This document shows positions 13,001 through 25,660 of a stretch of 60,725 nt of DNA, piece by piece. The notes beneath the pieces were generated by a model. That model was not told the DNA's origin. It searched no databases and worked only from the letters and a program-made list of their open reading frames with translations. The translations under genes and the position numbers were made by a program. Every line of letters begins with the position of its first letter. Positions within the stretch are counted from its first letter, which is position 1. The DNA is from Cudoniella acicularis (taxonomy: Eukaryota; Ascomycota; Leotiomycetes; Helotiales; Helotiaceae), in NCBI GenBank assembly GCA_013054445.1, contig JAAMPI010000138.1, positions 1-60,725 on the forward strand. Reading direction: 5' to 3'.

Positions 13001-15424
13001 CAATCCCTTTTCGGCGTCCCTCTTCACCTTTAAGAGCTATTTGCTGACTAAGAACAGGAACGCTTAAAGCCCTGTAGTGGCCGAGACGAGATGTGCAACG
13101 ATGTGCTCAATGACGACTGGGCTTCGCATCCGACATGGGCTTCAGAGGACTCCGGCTTTGTCGCTCACAGAAAGAACGTTTTTGAAGAGGCCCTTCATCG
13201 AATTGAGGAAGAACGCCACGACTATGATTTCAATATCGAAGCAAACGCAAAGGTTATCCAGCTCCTAGAGCCCATCGGACAAACTCTCCTTGCCATGAGC
13301 CCAGATGAACGACAGAATTTCCGACTTCCAATTGGCCTTGGTGGTCAGAGCCAAGCCATCTACAAGCGTGTTCTCAAGAAAATTTACGGTGATCGTGGTC
13401 CAGAAGTCGCTGCCGACCTTTTCAAAGACCCTTCTGCTGTCCTGCCCATCGTCTTAGCTCGTCTGAAGCAAAAAGATGAGGAATGGCGTTTCACCCAGGT
13501 AATTTATTCTAGCCCAATCTTCCTTTTCAAAGCTTACATTGATATAGCGTGAATGGGAAAAGGTTTGGCACGCCCAAACTCAAGCTATGTATCTCAAGAG
13601 CCTTGACCACATGGGCATCCAAGTCAAGCAAGCTGACAAGAGAAACTTTGCTGCTAAGCACCTCATTGACGCTATCAAGACCAAGCATGAGGAGGCAAGA
13701 CGCCAGCGAAGCACCCGGGGCAAAAACCAAAGATATACAATCTCTCTCGATTTCCAGGACCAAGGTGTCATCACCGATGTTCTTCGCTTCATGGTCATGT
13801 ATGCTACGAATGCGCCACATCACAACGGCCCAGAGCGACGTCGCATCTCTGAGTTTTTCGAAAAATTCATAACCGTCTTCTTCGGCCTTCCCCACGAGGT
13901 CGTTGCCGAGTGTACCAGAGACATCGACCGCGGCACTCCCGACGATGAAATTGAAGACATTGCTCCCATTGAGCTCTCAAATGGCCGCGGTAGACGTCCA
14001 GTCAACGGAAGGAAGACGGATCTGCGGAGGGGTGTCCTTGACAAGGCTCGAAACGGCACCCGAGGTCGCGGCCCAAAAGAGGGTAGTGCTAGTGGAAGCA
14101 AGGAATCAACTCCTGATATGGACTCGCTTGGCGAGGAAGATGCCGGAGACGTTGCTGAGGATCAAGCCATCACCGAGGTTACAAACGAACGTTGGGCAGC
14201 CATTCCAGGTGCTGTTGCCACAGAAGGAACCCGTGAACTTTCCGCCGAGGATCGTGAGCTCAAGGCCGATCAACCGTTCAAGCGAGATGAATACAAATTA
14301 TATTGCAATCAAGCAATTTTTGTTTTCTTCAGTATCTTCCAAACGCTTTATCGTCGATTCAAAGAAATCAAGGAGAGTGAGGATGAGGCTAAGCAGGAGG
14401 GTATGCGCCAATCGGAGATCAAGCCAGCCCACGGTGTGGGTCTTTTGGAACCAAGACCTGACAATTATCCCGGCAACGTCGAAAGCTACTACGCCAAGAC
14501 CTTGATATTGGTAGAAGACTTTATTAATGGCGAGGTGGAAGAGGCCAAATACCAAGATTTCCTCCGCCACCACTACCTGAAGAAGGGCTGGCAGCTTTAC
14601 ACTATCACGGACCTTCTGAAGAGCCTCTGCAGAATTGGATCAACTTGCTCGAGCAATGACAACAAGGAAAAAACTCCAGATCTCCTAGACCAATTCTACC
14701 GCAATAGAGAGTCAAAGGAAACCACTTTCAATGTCGAAATCAATATGCGTAAGCAAGCTGACAAGTACATTAAGGATGGCGAACTTTTCTTAATCCAATG
14801 GGTAAACAATTTCACACACTCTCCACCAACTTTCACACTAACAACCTCTAAAGTTTCGAAACGAGCAAAGCCACGATGAACCTGGTTCAAAGAGACGAGA
14901 CGACCTTCGATCTTGATGACATGGCACGGATGGAGCGTTGGCAATACTACACATCGTCTTACATTCGCATTGAGCCAACGGAAGGTATCCAACGAGTTCA
15001 TATGCGTAAGAGTGTTCTCGCTCGCAATATGCCATCTCCCGATGCGGATGTGGATGATGGCGCTAACCAACCGAAGCCGATCGTTTACGAAGAAGATCTA
15101 GTCTTGCGCATCTGCGTCAATTCCTACAAGATGATATACAAGTATCCTGGCTCTGAGTTTTTCATATACACCGACAAGCCTCTTACATACGACCCAAAGA
15201 CTAAAACCAGCGCTGCGCGTGAACGACTCCAAAAATTCGAAGATGCCAGAAAACAGAGATTTAAGGAGAAGTTTGAGATGAACAACGCATGGATGAAGGG
15301 TCTGAATCATGATCAAGTTTCGAAGATAACCATGGATTTCAAGAAATGGACTGATGAGGGTGTTCTTCCTGGTGGTGGCGTTCCTGCTACTCCTGGCGCC
15401 GATGATGTTGAAATGACCCAATAA
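10088..15424 (+). CDS. sin3: SIN3 transcriptional corepressor scaffold
   Basis: Scaffold of the Sin3/Rpd3 histone deacetylase complex in the nucleus. Exons are approximately 10088-10730, 11141-11241, 11320-11911, 12049-12480, 12580-12993, 13058-13498, 13548-14801 and 14855-15424, about 1480 aa. The N-terminus is Gln/Pro-rich. PAH1 is encoded by 11141-11430 ([12 protein letters not shown]...VINRVSELF), PAH2 by 11880-12200 ([18 protein letters not shown]) and PAH3 by 12700-12900. The HDAC-interaction domain begins at 12900-13300 ([20 protein letters not shown]). The Sin3 C-terminal domain follows at about 14280-15200. Two problems exist. Exon 1 changes reading frame at CCC 10526-10528: one base too many, with recognisable SIN3 sequence in both frames. 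The last intron, if 14802-14853, leaves a one-base mismatch; a later acceptor at 14899 restores frame but drops 15 residues. Intron 1 is long (410 nt). Confidence 0.93.
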
Positions 15425-16653
15425 TTCAACATTGTATCCTCCATCACTTTCTTCACATTTTAGCGGAGCACTTTGGGATTTCTTACGATACGGCGGCTAA
15501 ATACCTGGAGTTTGGCGCAGAAGGACCATCACCGGAATTGGAGTTCTCATGATTGCTGACTCAAAAGTGTCCTGCATGCTGACAACCTATCTTCGACGGC
15601 CTATCTTCGATGAAGCTTTCTCTACAAAGAAACATCACTACTTGCTTAGGAGGATTCATGCCTGCCATTTCACACTGGAATTAAGGATTGGGGACAACGA
15701 TAGCTTTCATTCTAATTTTCTTGCTCGAAAATGCTTTTCATGTTTTTGTCACGTTAAATCGCTGGTCTGAAGACACATCGCTCTTCCTCGCCCGCCTTCA
15801 CAGGCTGGGACAGATTGCAAATACATACATACTGTGGTGGTGGATTACTTCCTTTTCGCTTGCGACTTACTGCATTCCCTGCGCTGGGCTCGGATGTAGT
15901 TAGATAGCTCGCTGTCTTTGGCTCGCTGACCTATCAGACTCTCTTGGCTGTCTTGGGGTCAAGGGATGGATGGATTTAATCGCCTTGACCTTTGGGGCCA
16001 TGTAGTTATTTACAACTTGGCTTTTAGATGTACATTAGATACAGAACTCGATGCTTTCTTCTATATGAGATGACTCTCGTTTGTGATTGTAAATTTGCAT
16101 GCTTAGGATATTGAGGTATTGGCTGACAGGAGTATTACTTGACAGAATCTTCGAAGCCTTCTGGAGGTGCTTCTTTTCAAGTGGGTAAGCTTTGAGTACT
16201 CGACCTCGGTCTTTGAAAACTTACTAGTGTACTGGTGGCAGAAAGCAGGTTATATAGCAATCCTACGTTTGCCATCTTTGAACAAGGAGAGCCATGACAC
16301 AACAGGTCGAATATCAAAAGTAATCTTACAGTTGTCATAAGAATAGCATAACAGGAAATATATATCACATTTCAACAATGACAAACTTGAATTTTTAAGT
16401 GATATCATATTCATCTCATCCGAATCTCTAATCATCGATAACATGCTCCATTCTGCTATCCTGCCACCCAAAAAACGCCATTTAAAATGCACACGCAATC
16501 AATGAGTGCACTTATTCCACCTCCCACCCCTTAATCACTAACTCAAAAGGTAATATACAAATCCTGCCCTAATCGTCCCTTTTCCCAACCGGCATGCCTG
16601 CCTATACATTCAATTTCCAGAAAAAACAATTCAGTCGTCCATCCTTTAATAAA
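15425..16653. other. Convergent intergenic region
   Basis: This region lies between the 3-prime ends of SIN3 and the Cdc1-like gene. Short open frames on both strands are unrecognised, and I see no repeats. Confidence 0.45.
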
Positions 16654-18900
16654 TCACAAGGGGTAAAACCAAATCAGCCAAAAATACACGATCATAACCA
16701 TCCACAACACTCTCCAGAAACTGGTCCACGCTTCTCGCCATATCTTTCCTACAAGGGTATCTGGTTTCCGGTTCTTTTCGGAATTGGTTTTGCTTCCGTT
16801 GTAGGGCTCGACATCGTTGTCAACGCTAAAACTTTCTGAGGCTTTTGGAGGGTAATAGCCTGCACCGTTTATGAGTGGTGGGGTGGCGAATCGTACTTGT
16901 GATGCTGGCAGGCCGTAGCCGTTTGCTGGACTGACGCTTCGTGTTCGTGCTGCTGTGCGAGGGGCGAGTGTGGGATTTGACTGTGTGGAGGAGGTTGAAG
17001 AATTTGAGAAGCGATCGCCGCGCTCAGTGTCTTTTTCGAGAACTGGATCTCGGCGCTTGGAGTCTTTGTTTGTGAAAGGGAGGAAAGACATGTCGTCTGT
17101 AGGGCTGGAAGGCATTGGTGGAGTGTAGAAGGGGGTCAAGTTGAGAATTGGGGTGAGAATTGCGCGAGTTGCAAGAGCAAGAAGCGAAATGGTGATGAGG
17201 ATGCCATAGCGAGTGAAAATGCCAAGTTGGTCAGGTAAAAGGCAAAGATGGCTTTCTGTGGTTGTTGGAGTCATTGCACCAGCTCCGTGGCCCGTCTGTG
17301 AGGAGTGAAGTGACTTTCCATCAGGGCCGACTGGATTCCACATGCTGAGCATGAGAAAACCAGGCCTCCGGACACCCATGGCCCAGCTCATGGCCTTAAC
17401 GGTGATTTCTCGAGCCTTGTTCTTGGCCTCCGAATGAACAATTTCACAATAGTCGTGATCATCACCGGAGAAGACCTGCTGGACGTTGCCAATCTTCTTA
17501 ATCAAGTTAATAGAATGTGCTTCACTAAGCACATTCTGATACTGATACCCTCTCGAAATGGAGAGTGCATTCCGATCGTCAGGGAAAGCAGGAGTAGTCT
17601 GCCCCTTGGGGGGTGTTGATGGAGGCCAGTGTTCTCTCTTTGGCCCACATGGTGTCCCAGGCTCACGATACAACGGAACGTGGGTGAGCAAAATCGTTGG
17701 AAATTCAGCAGTGCCCGGGCCCGGATCGAGAGTTCGTGGGTGAGAGAAGTCGACAGCGGCCAGATCCTCCACATTATGTGTATATTGCAATACCCTTTCC
17801 TTTCCGGCCTGATAAGCAAGTTCCGCTGCGACTGCTATTCGTTTTTTCACCTGAACATTTGCAAGAAAATCCTCCACGGGCTTTGTGATGGCCGGTGTTT
17901 CGTGTTCTGAACCACCAGCACTCAACGAGACCGCGTCAATAGAGACAAAGGTGTGGTTTCCTATTACGTCCACCCTGTTACCCTCTCCAAAATAGACCTC
18001 GAATCTGTTTCTGATCGGAAGTTTTATGTTTTCTCCAAACCCCAAATCGTGATTTCCTGGCAAAGTTGAAATGATCCTTCTCCCCCTTTGGCCTGGCCCG
18101 GCTTCGGCTCCCGCCAGATTCCAATATTTGAAGAAAATCCTCCCAAATCTGTCGTATTCGTGTAACCAGAAATCCTCCCCGTATCTCTTACCCCATGTAG
18201 CGGCGTATTTCTGCTCTCCTGATGGCCTTAGCCCATTCGCCCAAGTTGGGTCTTTCACATTTCCATGTGCTGTCTTCCACTCCCTTCCCCCATCAAATAG
18301 GTCGCCCAGAAAAAAAAATAGTGTCGGGATGCAGCGTTTTCTGCAGTGAGATATAACTTCGCTTGAGATAATTATCCGTGTGTAGAAACGTAAACTTATC
18401 CAGCGGCCAAGGTCGACCCGGGTATGTATGAGGATCTATTAGCTGCGGATCTGCCAGAAAGATCAGATGATGGGGTGTTGCTTCTTTGGGCTATTGCGTC
18501 TCAATCAGCTTCTGTTCCAAATAAGGACTCCTGATTGAGCCCTGCTTCAAAGACATCATGAGGAATTTCTTACCCATCTCTCCCAGTCTCCCCACTTGCA
18601 CGCATCGATACTACTCTGGAAAACCCATCTCTCGCCCCAGAGTAGAAGCACAACCCATATAGCCACCAACAGATGCGGCAGATTCACCAAGTGCCGCGGA
18701 TGCCAATTCCACTGTCGTAAAGGTCGTGGGATTCGAGAGGGATAGGTGGATACAGTATTGTAGGAATGGCGATCCCAGAGTCGTTGCACATGTACTGAAA
18801 GACCCGATGGCAGGGCCTGGATGATGCGCGATACAACAGAAGGAGGTTCGACGAAGTGATCGCGTGTTGAGCGCGATGCGCTATAATATGTCGGTGCCAT
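16654..18900 (-). CDS. Cdc1/Ted1-family metallophosphoesterase
   Basis: Membrane metallophosphoesterase of the Cdc1/Ted1/PGAP5 group, which trims ethanolamine-phosphate from GPI glycans in the ER or Golgi. Two exons: 18900-18574 and 18490-16654, with an 83 nt GTAAGA...ATAG intron. The start at 18900 (MAPTYYSAS) is chosen over an ATG at 18966. Exon 1 holds a membrane segment (HLLVAIWVVLLLWG). Exon 2 begins with the first metal-site block (LIFLADPQLIDPHTYPGRPW), then GDLFDGG, GNHDLGFG and SGDDHDYCEIVH, which supply the metal ligands. A hydrophobic segment (GIFTRYGILITISLLALA) and a final C-terminal one (WMVMIVYFWLIWFYPL) close the protein, about 720 aa. The reading frame breaks at a run of nine T on the coding strand (18310-18318), just before GDLFDGG; eight T would keep frame. 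I judge this a probable sequence error because both sides are well conserved. Confidence 0.88.
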
Positions 18901-19478
18901 TGTGTCGCAGTCCTTGTGCCATTCCGAATCCGCAGAGGGTCGAGAGTCGAGGGAGAAGGGAAACAATCATGGGAGTATGGCGATGGGCAGGACGTGGAAA
19001 GGGGAAGAGAGGGGAGCGTGGAAGTGAGGAAATATTCAGAGAGCGTGAGACGAGGGTACAGGGTTCAGGACGGATCCCGGGCATTACGTGGTTTAGACGA
19101 CTCCAGACTGCTCTTCTACTATGGAACCTGGAAGTCTTGAAAATTAATTTACCATCCGAAATTTGCACGACGGCCTGCCAGGAAGCCAGGTAGCAGACGC
19201 CAGCTGCTGTTGGTACCGGTGACCAACTCACAGCGCGCCAGTGATCATGTCGCGGGGAAATTAGCCTCCACGGAAGACACCAAGGCCCTCAGCAGACCCC
19301 TAATATCACAAACTCATCAACATATGTAATGGTAAAGTTTCATTCTCTAAAACAACATGTTGCTGCGTGTATCGAACACGGCCTGTGAGAGAAGAGACAC
19401 AGAAACCCTGCTGAATAACAGCAATGTACAAATTGTTCCGGATACACTTTATAACTCTATATTTCCTAGATTTGACCT
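18901..19478. other. Intergenic between two leftward genes
   Basis: It contains the upstream region of the Cdc1-like gene and the downstream region of the beta-glucosidase gene. I recognise nothing further. Confidence 0.45.
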
Positions 19479-22461
19479 TCAAAATACCCAAGTAAACGAC
19501 TCCGCAACCTCGAAAGAAGTTTTTGCTCTGTTTTATAAATTAGTTGTCGACCATCAGGGATCAAGTAGGAAGGTTTACCTGATATCTGCGGATGAAGAGC
19601 CAATGATGACCTCAAAGATGCCCTCTTCCGCGATCCATGCAGACAAATCTGTGTCGTAGTATCCGACGGAATACTTGTCCAGAACTAACGTAGCATTCTT
19701 GGTCTCGCCGGGCTGCAGGAAAACCTTGTCAAAAGCTTGCAGCTCCTTTTCAGGTCGTGGTAATCGAGACTTTTCGTCATGGATATAGGCTTGGACGATT
19801 TCTGCACCCTCAACGTTGCCTGTATTGGTCACGGGTATTGTGACGGTGATCTTCTTTGATTCGGAGAGAACTGGATGGCTAATCGTGGGCTGGCCGTATG
19901 CGAAAGTGGTATAGGACAGACCGTGTCCGAAGGGAAAGAGTGGCTGAATGCCCAACCTCTCATAGTGGCGATATCCAATATAGAGACCCTCACCATATTC
20001 AACTTTGAGGTTTTCACCGGGCCAATTGTGGTAAGAAGGATTGTCTTGGAGTCTTTTTGGGAATGTAGTCTAGAATATTGTCAGAATAGACATTTTTTGG
20101 ATCTCGATTTCAATTTACCGGAAGCTTTCCACTTGGGTTCCTGAATCCGAAGAGCACATCAGCTAGGGCATTTCCAGCCTCTTGGCCTTGGTACCATCCT
20201 TGGATGATGGCAGGGACACGATCTGCCCAAGGCATCGTGATAGGTGAACCTGACTGATTCACCACAATCGTTCGTGGATTTGCGCTCAAGACTGCGTCGA
20301 TCAAACGGTCTTGACTGCCATCTTTAGGTAGATCCATCGTCTGACGATCATAGCCTTCAGATTCCCATTCTTCGTCAAGCCCAACAATCACTACCGCTAC
20401 ATCGGCGTCTTTTGCAGCCTTCACAGCTTGTTGCAAGAGATCTTCCCGATCTTCCTCTTTGTACCCGATCCGACAGCCGCCATTTTGATGGGTGAGGTTA
20501 ACTGTCTTCTGTCTCGCAAATGGCCGGACTTCGTTGTTCGTTTCCGCAACTACTTCGATCGGGACGCCAGCTTCCAGATCAATCTCGAAAAGTAAATCTT
20601 TCGATCCGTCGAACATCGCCTCGCCCTGCTCAGTCCAGTCCCAAAGGTCAACCATAACCTTCCTATCAACGAGCAATCTTCCGGGTCCAACACTGGAAAA
20701 GCTAATAGTATGTCGTCCAGTTGTCCTAGGCGTAATTCTTGTTCTGCAATAGCATGACCATATGCCGCCAACCTCCAGTGGTACGGAGTCCCAGAGGAAG
20801 AGATCAGTGTTTGTTCGGTGTTGGATGACCTTTGGTTCGCCTTCGAATTTATCTCCAACAAAAAACTCAAGACTTACGCCTTGTTGTCCTGATGCAGTCG
20901 TGCAGTATTCAGCGGCAAGAGGCAGCCATTTGTACGTATGGCATCCGGGAGAATAACTAACTTCTCTGCCAGGAACAGCCTTGATACTGTCCAGTGGAAG
21001 GGTATTGTAGTACGGGTTAAGGCTGGCACTTCCGCCTCCGCCAGCAATAGCTCTGTTTGCGTTTGGGCCGATCACGGCAATTTTCTTTTCGGATGGCTTG
21101 ATTGGGAGGATCGCCCCTTCATTCTTCAACAAAGTCAATCCCTCGACTCCCAAATCCCGGATAAGTTTTCGAGTCTCTTCCCTGTCGTCTTCTCGCTCAG
21201 CTACCTCCGCTGACATGTCAGTCCCTTTAGTTCGTTGAACTAGGTACAACACATTCGCAGCTGCTTTCTCAACAGCTTCCTTACTCAGGTGTCCATCCTT
21301 TACAGCTTTGATAGCTTTCTCACCCCTCCATTTCTTAGATGTTGGCATTTCAAGATCGCACCCCGCCTCAATAGATTCAGCGATGGAGTTAGTTCCACCC
21401 CAGTCCGACATGACCAATCTGTCCCATGTAAGCAAGGAGTATTAGCATAAAACGGAGGAAAGTTTACCCATCGTAACGCCACTCGCCTCTCAGAATTTCC
21501 TTCAAGGTATGGTCATTCATGTCTGCATGGACCCCGTTAATAAGATTGTAAGACGACATCACGGCCCAAGGGTTCGCATCACGGACTGCCATCTCGAAAG
21601 GCTTCAGATATAATTCACGAAGAGGTCGTTCTCGCACAAGAGTGTCTATCTTCATCCTTTCTGTCTCTTGTTCATTGCCAACAAAGTCTAAATTTGGCAC
21701 AATTTAGCGGACAATTCATAATATAAAAGAGCTTTCAGGAAACTTACGCTTTATAGTAGCTGCGATGCCTTTCTCCTGAAGGCCATTGATATATGACACA
21801 GCAAGCTTGCCAGTCAAAAAAGGATCTTCGGAAAATGACTCGAAATTTCTCCCTCCCAAAGGCCCTCGATGCAAACAAACCGTAGGTGCGAGCAAAACCT
21901 GAGCAGACCTTGCCTTGGTCTCATCAGCAAGATGTTGGCCCACTTCGTAAAGAAGTTTAGTGTTCCATGTTGCCGCTAAAGATATTCCACAAGGGAATAA
22001 AGCAGCCTGCCAAAGGGTTAGAGCCTCAAATCATGCCGAAAACCGATCACTAGTTATCTGACCTTGGTCCCAGCCTTGAAAATAGCTCCACGAGCACCAT
22101 TGGGGCCATCACTTGTCTTGAAGTCGGGTATTCCCCTTTCCGGTAACGCTTTCGACCTCCAGAAATCAGCCGCGACTAAAAGAGAAACCTTCATACAGTC
22201 AACACGAACGTTGCATATTTTGTGGCCGAGGGCAATCTATGTTACCTGTTCTTCTAATGAGAGTGATGCAGCTAAACTGCGAGCATTGGCTCTTGGATCC
22301 GCCGCTTTGCTTGAAAGATCTTTTTCGCCCGCTGGAGTAGCCGGAGGTGAAAGTTCAGAATTGGGGGTGATATTGGTTTCTCCATTCGAGCGCTCTTCTG
22401 AGTCTTCGACGTATTTATCGAAGATAGGGTCACTAATCTGGCTTTCTGGGGACTCCGACAT
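19479..22461 (-). CDS. GH3 beta-glucosidase with PA14 domain
   Basis: Family 3 glycoside hydrolase predicted to remove terminal beta-glucose from cellobiose or glucosides. Seven exons: 22461-22246, 22188-22063, 22006-21748, 21687-21468, 21418-20119, 20069-19579, 19527-19479. All introns are 49-60 nt and phases agree, giving 886 aa. Order: acidic N-terminal extension (1-65), GH3 N-terminal barrel including TSDGPNGARG and KHFVGNEQE, the nucleophile motif MSDWGG (Asp about 279), GH3 C-terminal domain from IAVIGPNANRAIAGGG, a PA14 insert at about 455-600, then VVIVGLDEEWESEGYDR, and a fibronectin III-like C-terminus starting after GHGLSYTTF. PA14-bearing GH3 enzymes such as yeast-type BglI are known. 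There is no signal peptide, so it is probably intracellular. The ATG at 22461 is preferred; an upstream extension would start with GTG. Confidence 0.94.
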
Positions 22462-24168
22462 GGTAGCTGTCACACAACTCGCCGTCCTATATAGAAGCCG
22501 AGAATGTCCTCGTACTCGGAAATCAATGGAGACCTGAGTTGATCCTGATAAGATGACTTAGACAAACAGTTGGAGAGTTCTGGGGGGAATATATAGGGCT
22601 ATAGAAGTAGAAGAGGTAAGGCCCGGTACAACAAGTGATAACAGGTGCGGCAGGTTGAGAAAAGAGACTCTATATATTGATAGTAGAGCAAAGGTAGGCC
22701 AGTGCTAGGCGGATGAGCTGGCTCGGAATGATATACCTCTAGCCCGACGATCAAACGGATAAACAGGCCATTGTTCCGGCCGAGGCTTCACTGAAAAAAA
22801 GAGTACGAGAAATGAACAGATCCGTTCCATCGTGGAGGAACGGCGGCTGAATTAATGGATGCTCTTAGAGTGGAGGGACAGGATTACTGCTGGTGAATTC
22901 CAGGTTGGCAGATACAAACGAGCGAGTTAAAATGGCCATGGCCGGCGCTGCAGCCTTTGCAGGGCGCCCGAATTGTCCGGCGACTTCCCGCAAGTCAGCG
23001 GCGGGAGCTGAAGGGCTGGAGGCAGTGGAGAGTCGTGATTCGGCGGTAAGGGAGGAGGGGGAGCACTGAGTAGAAGCAGGAGTGGAGAGGAGCGTCTGCA
23101 ACTGACTGGCGGCGTGATAACGACAACGGTATTGGCGGGCCGGAGCCTCCACGGAAGAGCCACGAGTCCAGAGCGACAGACGAAGACCCAGGCGAAGGAC
23201 GAGGGCATATGGCTTCTCCAACTCCTTGCAGCGTGTTCAAGAGTTGGTGGGGCGCTGGCCAAAGGCTGGAGGGAAGTTGGTGGTTCTTGCAGTAATGGTC
23301 GCGGAGAGCACTCAACGACGCTCGACACTCGACACTCGAGACTCGATACTGTAGGCAGCGCATGCATGGCGCAACGACAGCGCTGGATTCCGCCGACTGC
23401 AGTGCCGTCGAGCCTCGAGCCTCGAGGGCGGGAGGCGAAATGCAGTTAATGCTGTATAGCAGAGTACTTTATGCATATGCAGGCCTGCGTGGTGCCCAAG
23501 ACATATTTTTGTCGAATGCCTTCATAACGACTGCAGACGCCGCGAACTCGGAATCTTCGGAATCTCGGGCCGAGTTCGCCTCGAGCGGCAACGACAGGCA
23601 AGGCAAAGGGCTCACTCGCAAATACTGTGGCCTGAGCAGCTGCAAGTTAGCTTGTGTGGAGGTCGGAGGTCGGAGGTCGAGATCAATGGCGTAGGTGGAA
23701 GTTAGAAGAGGCGAGAGGCAAAGGAGGGGTCTTGATATTGAACTGAAGGTTCCAGTAGACGACGTGCCTACGAGCCTGCCGCCCGCCTTCTTGCGCGCGT
23801 CTTTCTGTGCCTGCTCCGCACCGTACCGCATCGTGGCCGAAGCTGCAACCAGGCATTTCATTTGCATTGTTCCCAGCAGCCGAAGTCATCGAGTTGGAGG
23901 AAACGAGTGCAAACCCTGCATCTGCGCTCAGATCTTGGGATTGCCTTGAGAAGGATTGCCACTAGAAAGAGAAGATCTAATCTTATCTTACCTACTAGCA
24001 ATCAACCTCTTTTCCTCCCCACCTTCCTGTCTGTCTGCCTCACATATTCATCCGGAAACCATCTCGATGTCAATTTGCCATGCGCTTGCTTCAAAGTCGC
24101 TTGTAGATCCATGCCCGGCCGAAGCGTAGCACAACAGAAGATCTGCGCATCCGCATTATTGCGTTGCG
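22462..24168. promoter_or_regulatory. Divergent intergenic region, 1.7 kb
   Basis: This lies between the beta-glucosidase and DUF202 starts. Overlapping leftward frames at 22865-23367 arise in GC-rich, low-complexity sequence and match no family. Short repeats with CGACACT-like and GGTCGGA units occur at about 23315-23350 and 23660-23685. Both promoters should be here. No element was identified with confidence. Confidence 0.45.
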
Positions 24169-25250
24169 ATGGGTGAAACACTGCACCAGATGCCTCCAGC
24201 TGTGGTCGTCGATCGGGAGCAGCCTCACGAGCAGTCTCACGAGCAGCCTCTTTATCTCTCTCTAGAACGCACACGAACCCCCGAGGACGAGTATGAGGCG
24301 ACTGAGCTGAGAAGATGGAGAACCTATTACAGTCATGCTTCGACGCGCCGGACGATAAGCAAGCCGACAAGCCTGTTAGGGAGAGTGTTTTACAGCATGA
24401 AGTGCGCCTGGCGCCACCAGATTAGCATTACAGTCGATCACAACACCTGTAGAGATCATCTAGGTATGCATCTGCAATTATTCTTTGAGTACCTGACTTT
24501 ATGACAACTGTACATCTTACTCTATCTTGATTGAGCCTCGGGTGACCGTGTCCGGGCATCCTTCTTCCCTTCGTTACCTCGAGCTCTCTCGTCTTGCTGC
24601 ATAAGTCCGTTTCACAAGACAAATTTCTATATATGGCTGCCAAGATGCCATCAAAATTCATCTATTGTACAATCATGAGGCGAATGCGGCACTACACTCC
24701 GTCGTCTCAGCTTCCTTGCCGAGCGACTTTATTTTATATTTCATACGACGGATTTTAATAAACCATCGCTAACCATCGCCTATAGCTTTGGAAAGGACAT
24801 TCCTTAGCTATCTGAGGACTTCTCTAGCCCTGTCAATGATGGGAATCACCGTTGCGCAACTTTTGTAAGTTCACTCTCCCATGGACAGTACTCTTGGTGG
24901 CGGACATATACTGAAAATTGACCTAGCCGACTCCAACATTCTCCCACACCAAATAATCACTTTGGATTTTTCGTCTTAGGGAAACCCTTGGCCTGCATAT
25001 GTCAGGGTTGCGCAATCTACACCTTGGTGATCGGAGCATTCAGGACGTGGAGATCCCAAAACGCAATTGTAAGAGGCAAAGCTGTCTCTGGGGGTTTCGA
25101 GATTGTGGCGCTGGCCCTTGGATACTTTCTCGTGAGCCAGCCTCTTGAAATATCCACGGGAAATCTTCAACTGACTTTTTCTGCCAGCTCCTGTTGATGT
25201 TTTTCACGCTTCTACTCACAGTAGATATTTTGAAAGAAGACGTGACGTGA
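24169..25250 (+). CDS. DUF202 integral membrane protein
   Basis: Small membrane protein with a DUF202 (YidH-like) domain, a family related to the membrane part of vacuolar transporter chaperone proteins. Its exact function is unknown. Four exons: 24169-24463, 24786-24864, 24927-25131, 25188-25250. Phases agree and give 213 aa. The conserved start of the domain, RDHLALERTFLSYLRTSLA, spans the exon 1-2 join at about residues 94-112. Three hydrophobic segments follow: LALSMMGITVAQLF, ACICQGCAIYTLVIGAFRTW and VALALGYFLLLLMFFTLLL. The N-terminal ~90 residues are hydrophilic and presumably cytosolic. Intron 1 is long (322 nt). The gene is easily missed because no exon except the first is a long open frame. 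Confidence 0.9.
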
Positions 25251-25660
25251 TTTCCTTCTCATATTCCTTTGATAGGCAACACGAGCCGAAGAAGCCCTGG
25301 TATATTTGCCAAAACTGTCGGGCGAACGGCCAATGATTGGAGGCTCTTCTCTCAATGATGGTATTGTTCAATCAGCGTGAAGCTCGAGGCATGCCGGTTA
25401 TACCAAGGCTATCGGACGATTTTCAGTGCAGCTATGGACATATTAATCCGATATGCACAAGTATTCCATGTACCGGAAGATTTCCAGTGTGGAGTTGCAC
25501 TTGGCTAACCGGGCTATCACAGCCTGGAAGGTTGGAGGCAAATCTTGGAAGGGGAGGTCTTCGTGCTGCACATGGGCGGACGGGAGGTCCACGTTCCTTG
25601 CATGTACGTCAACTTTATTTCGAGGCCCATCGCACCTAGGTATCTATAGCTCACATACTA
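25251..25660. other. Intergenic, no gene recognised
   Basis: This is downstream of the DUF202 gene and ends at the MITE-like element. The open frames at 25337-25639 are unrecognised. Confidence 0.45.

Noticed and set aside
22865..23367. Overlapping leftward open frames of 118-146 codons
   Set aside because: Three frames are open at once in GC-rich low-complexity DNA, none shows a domain, and no splice partners were found.
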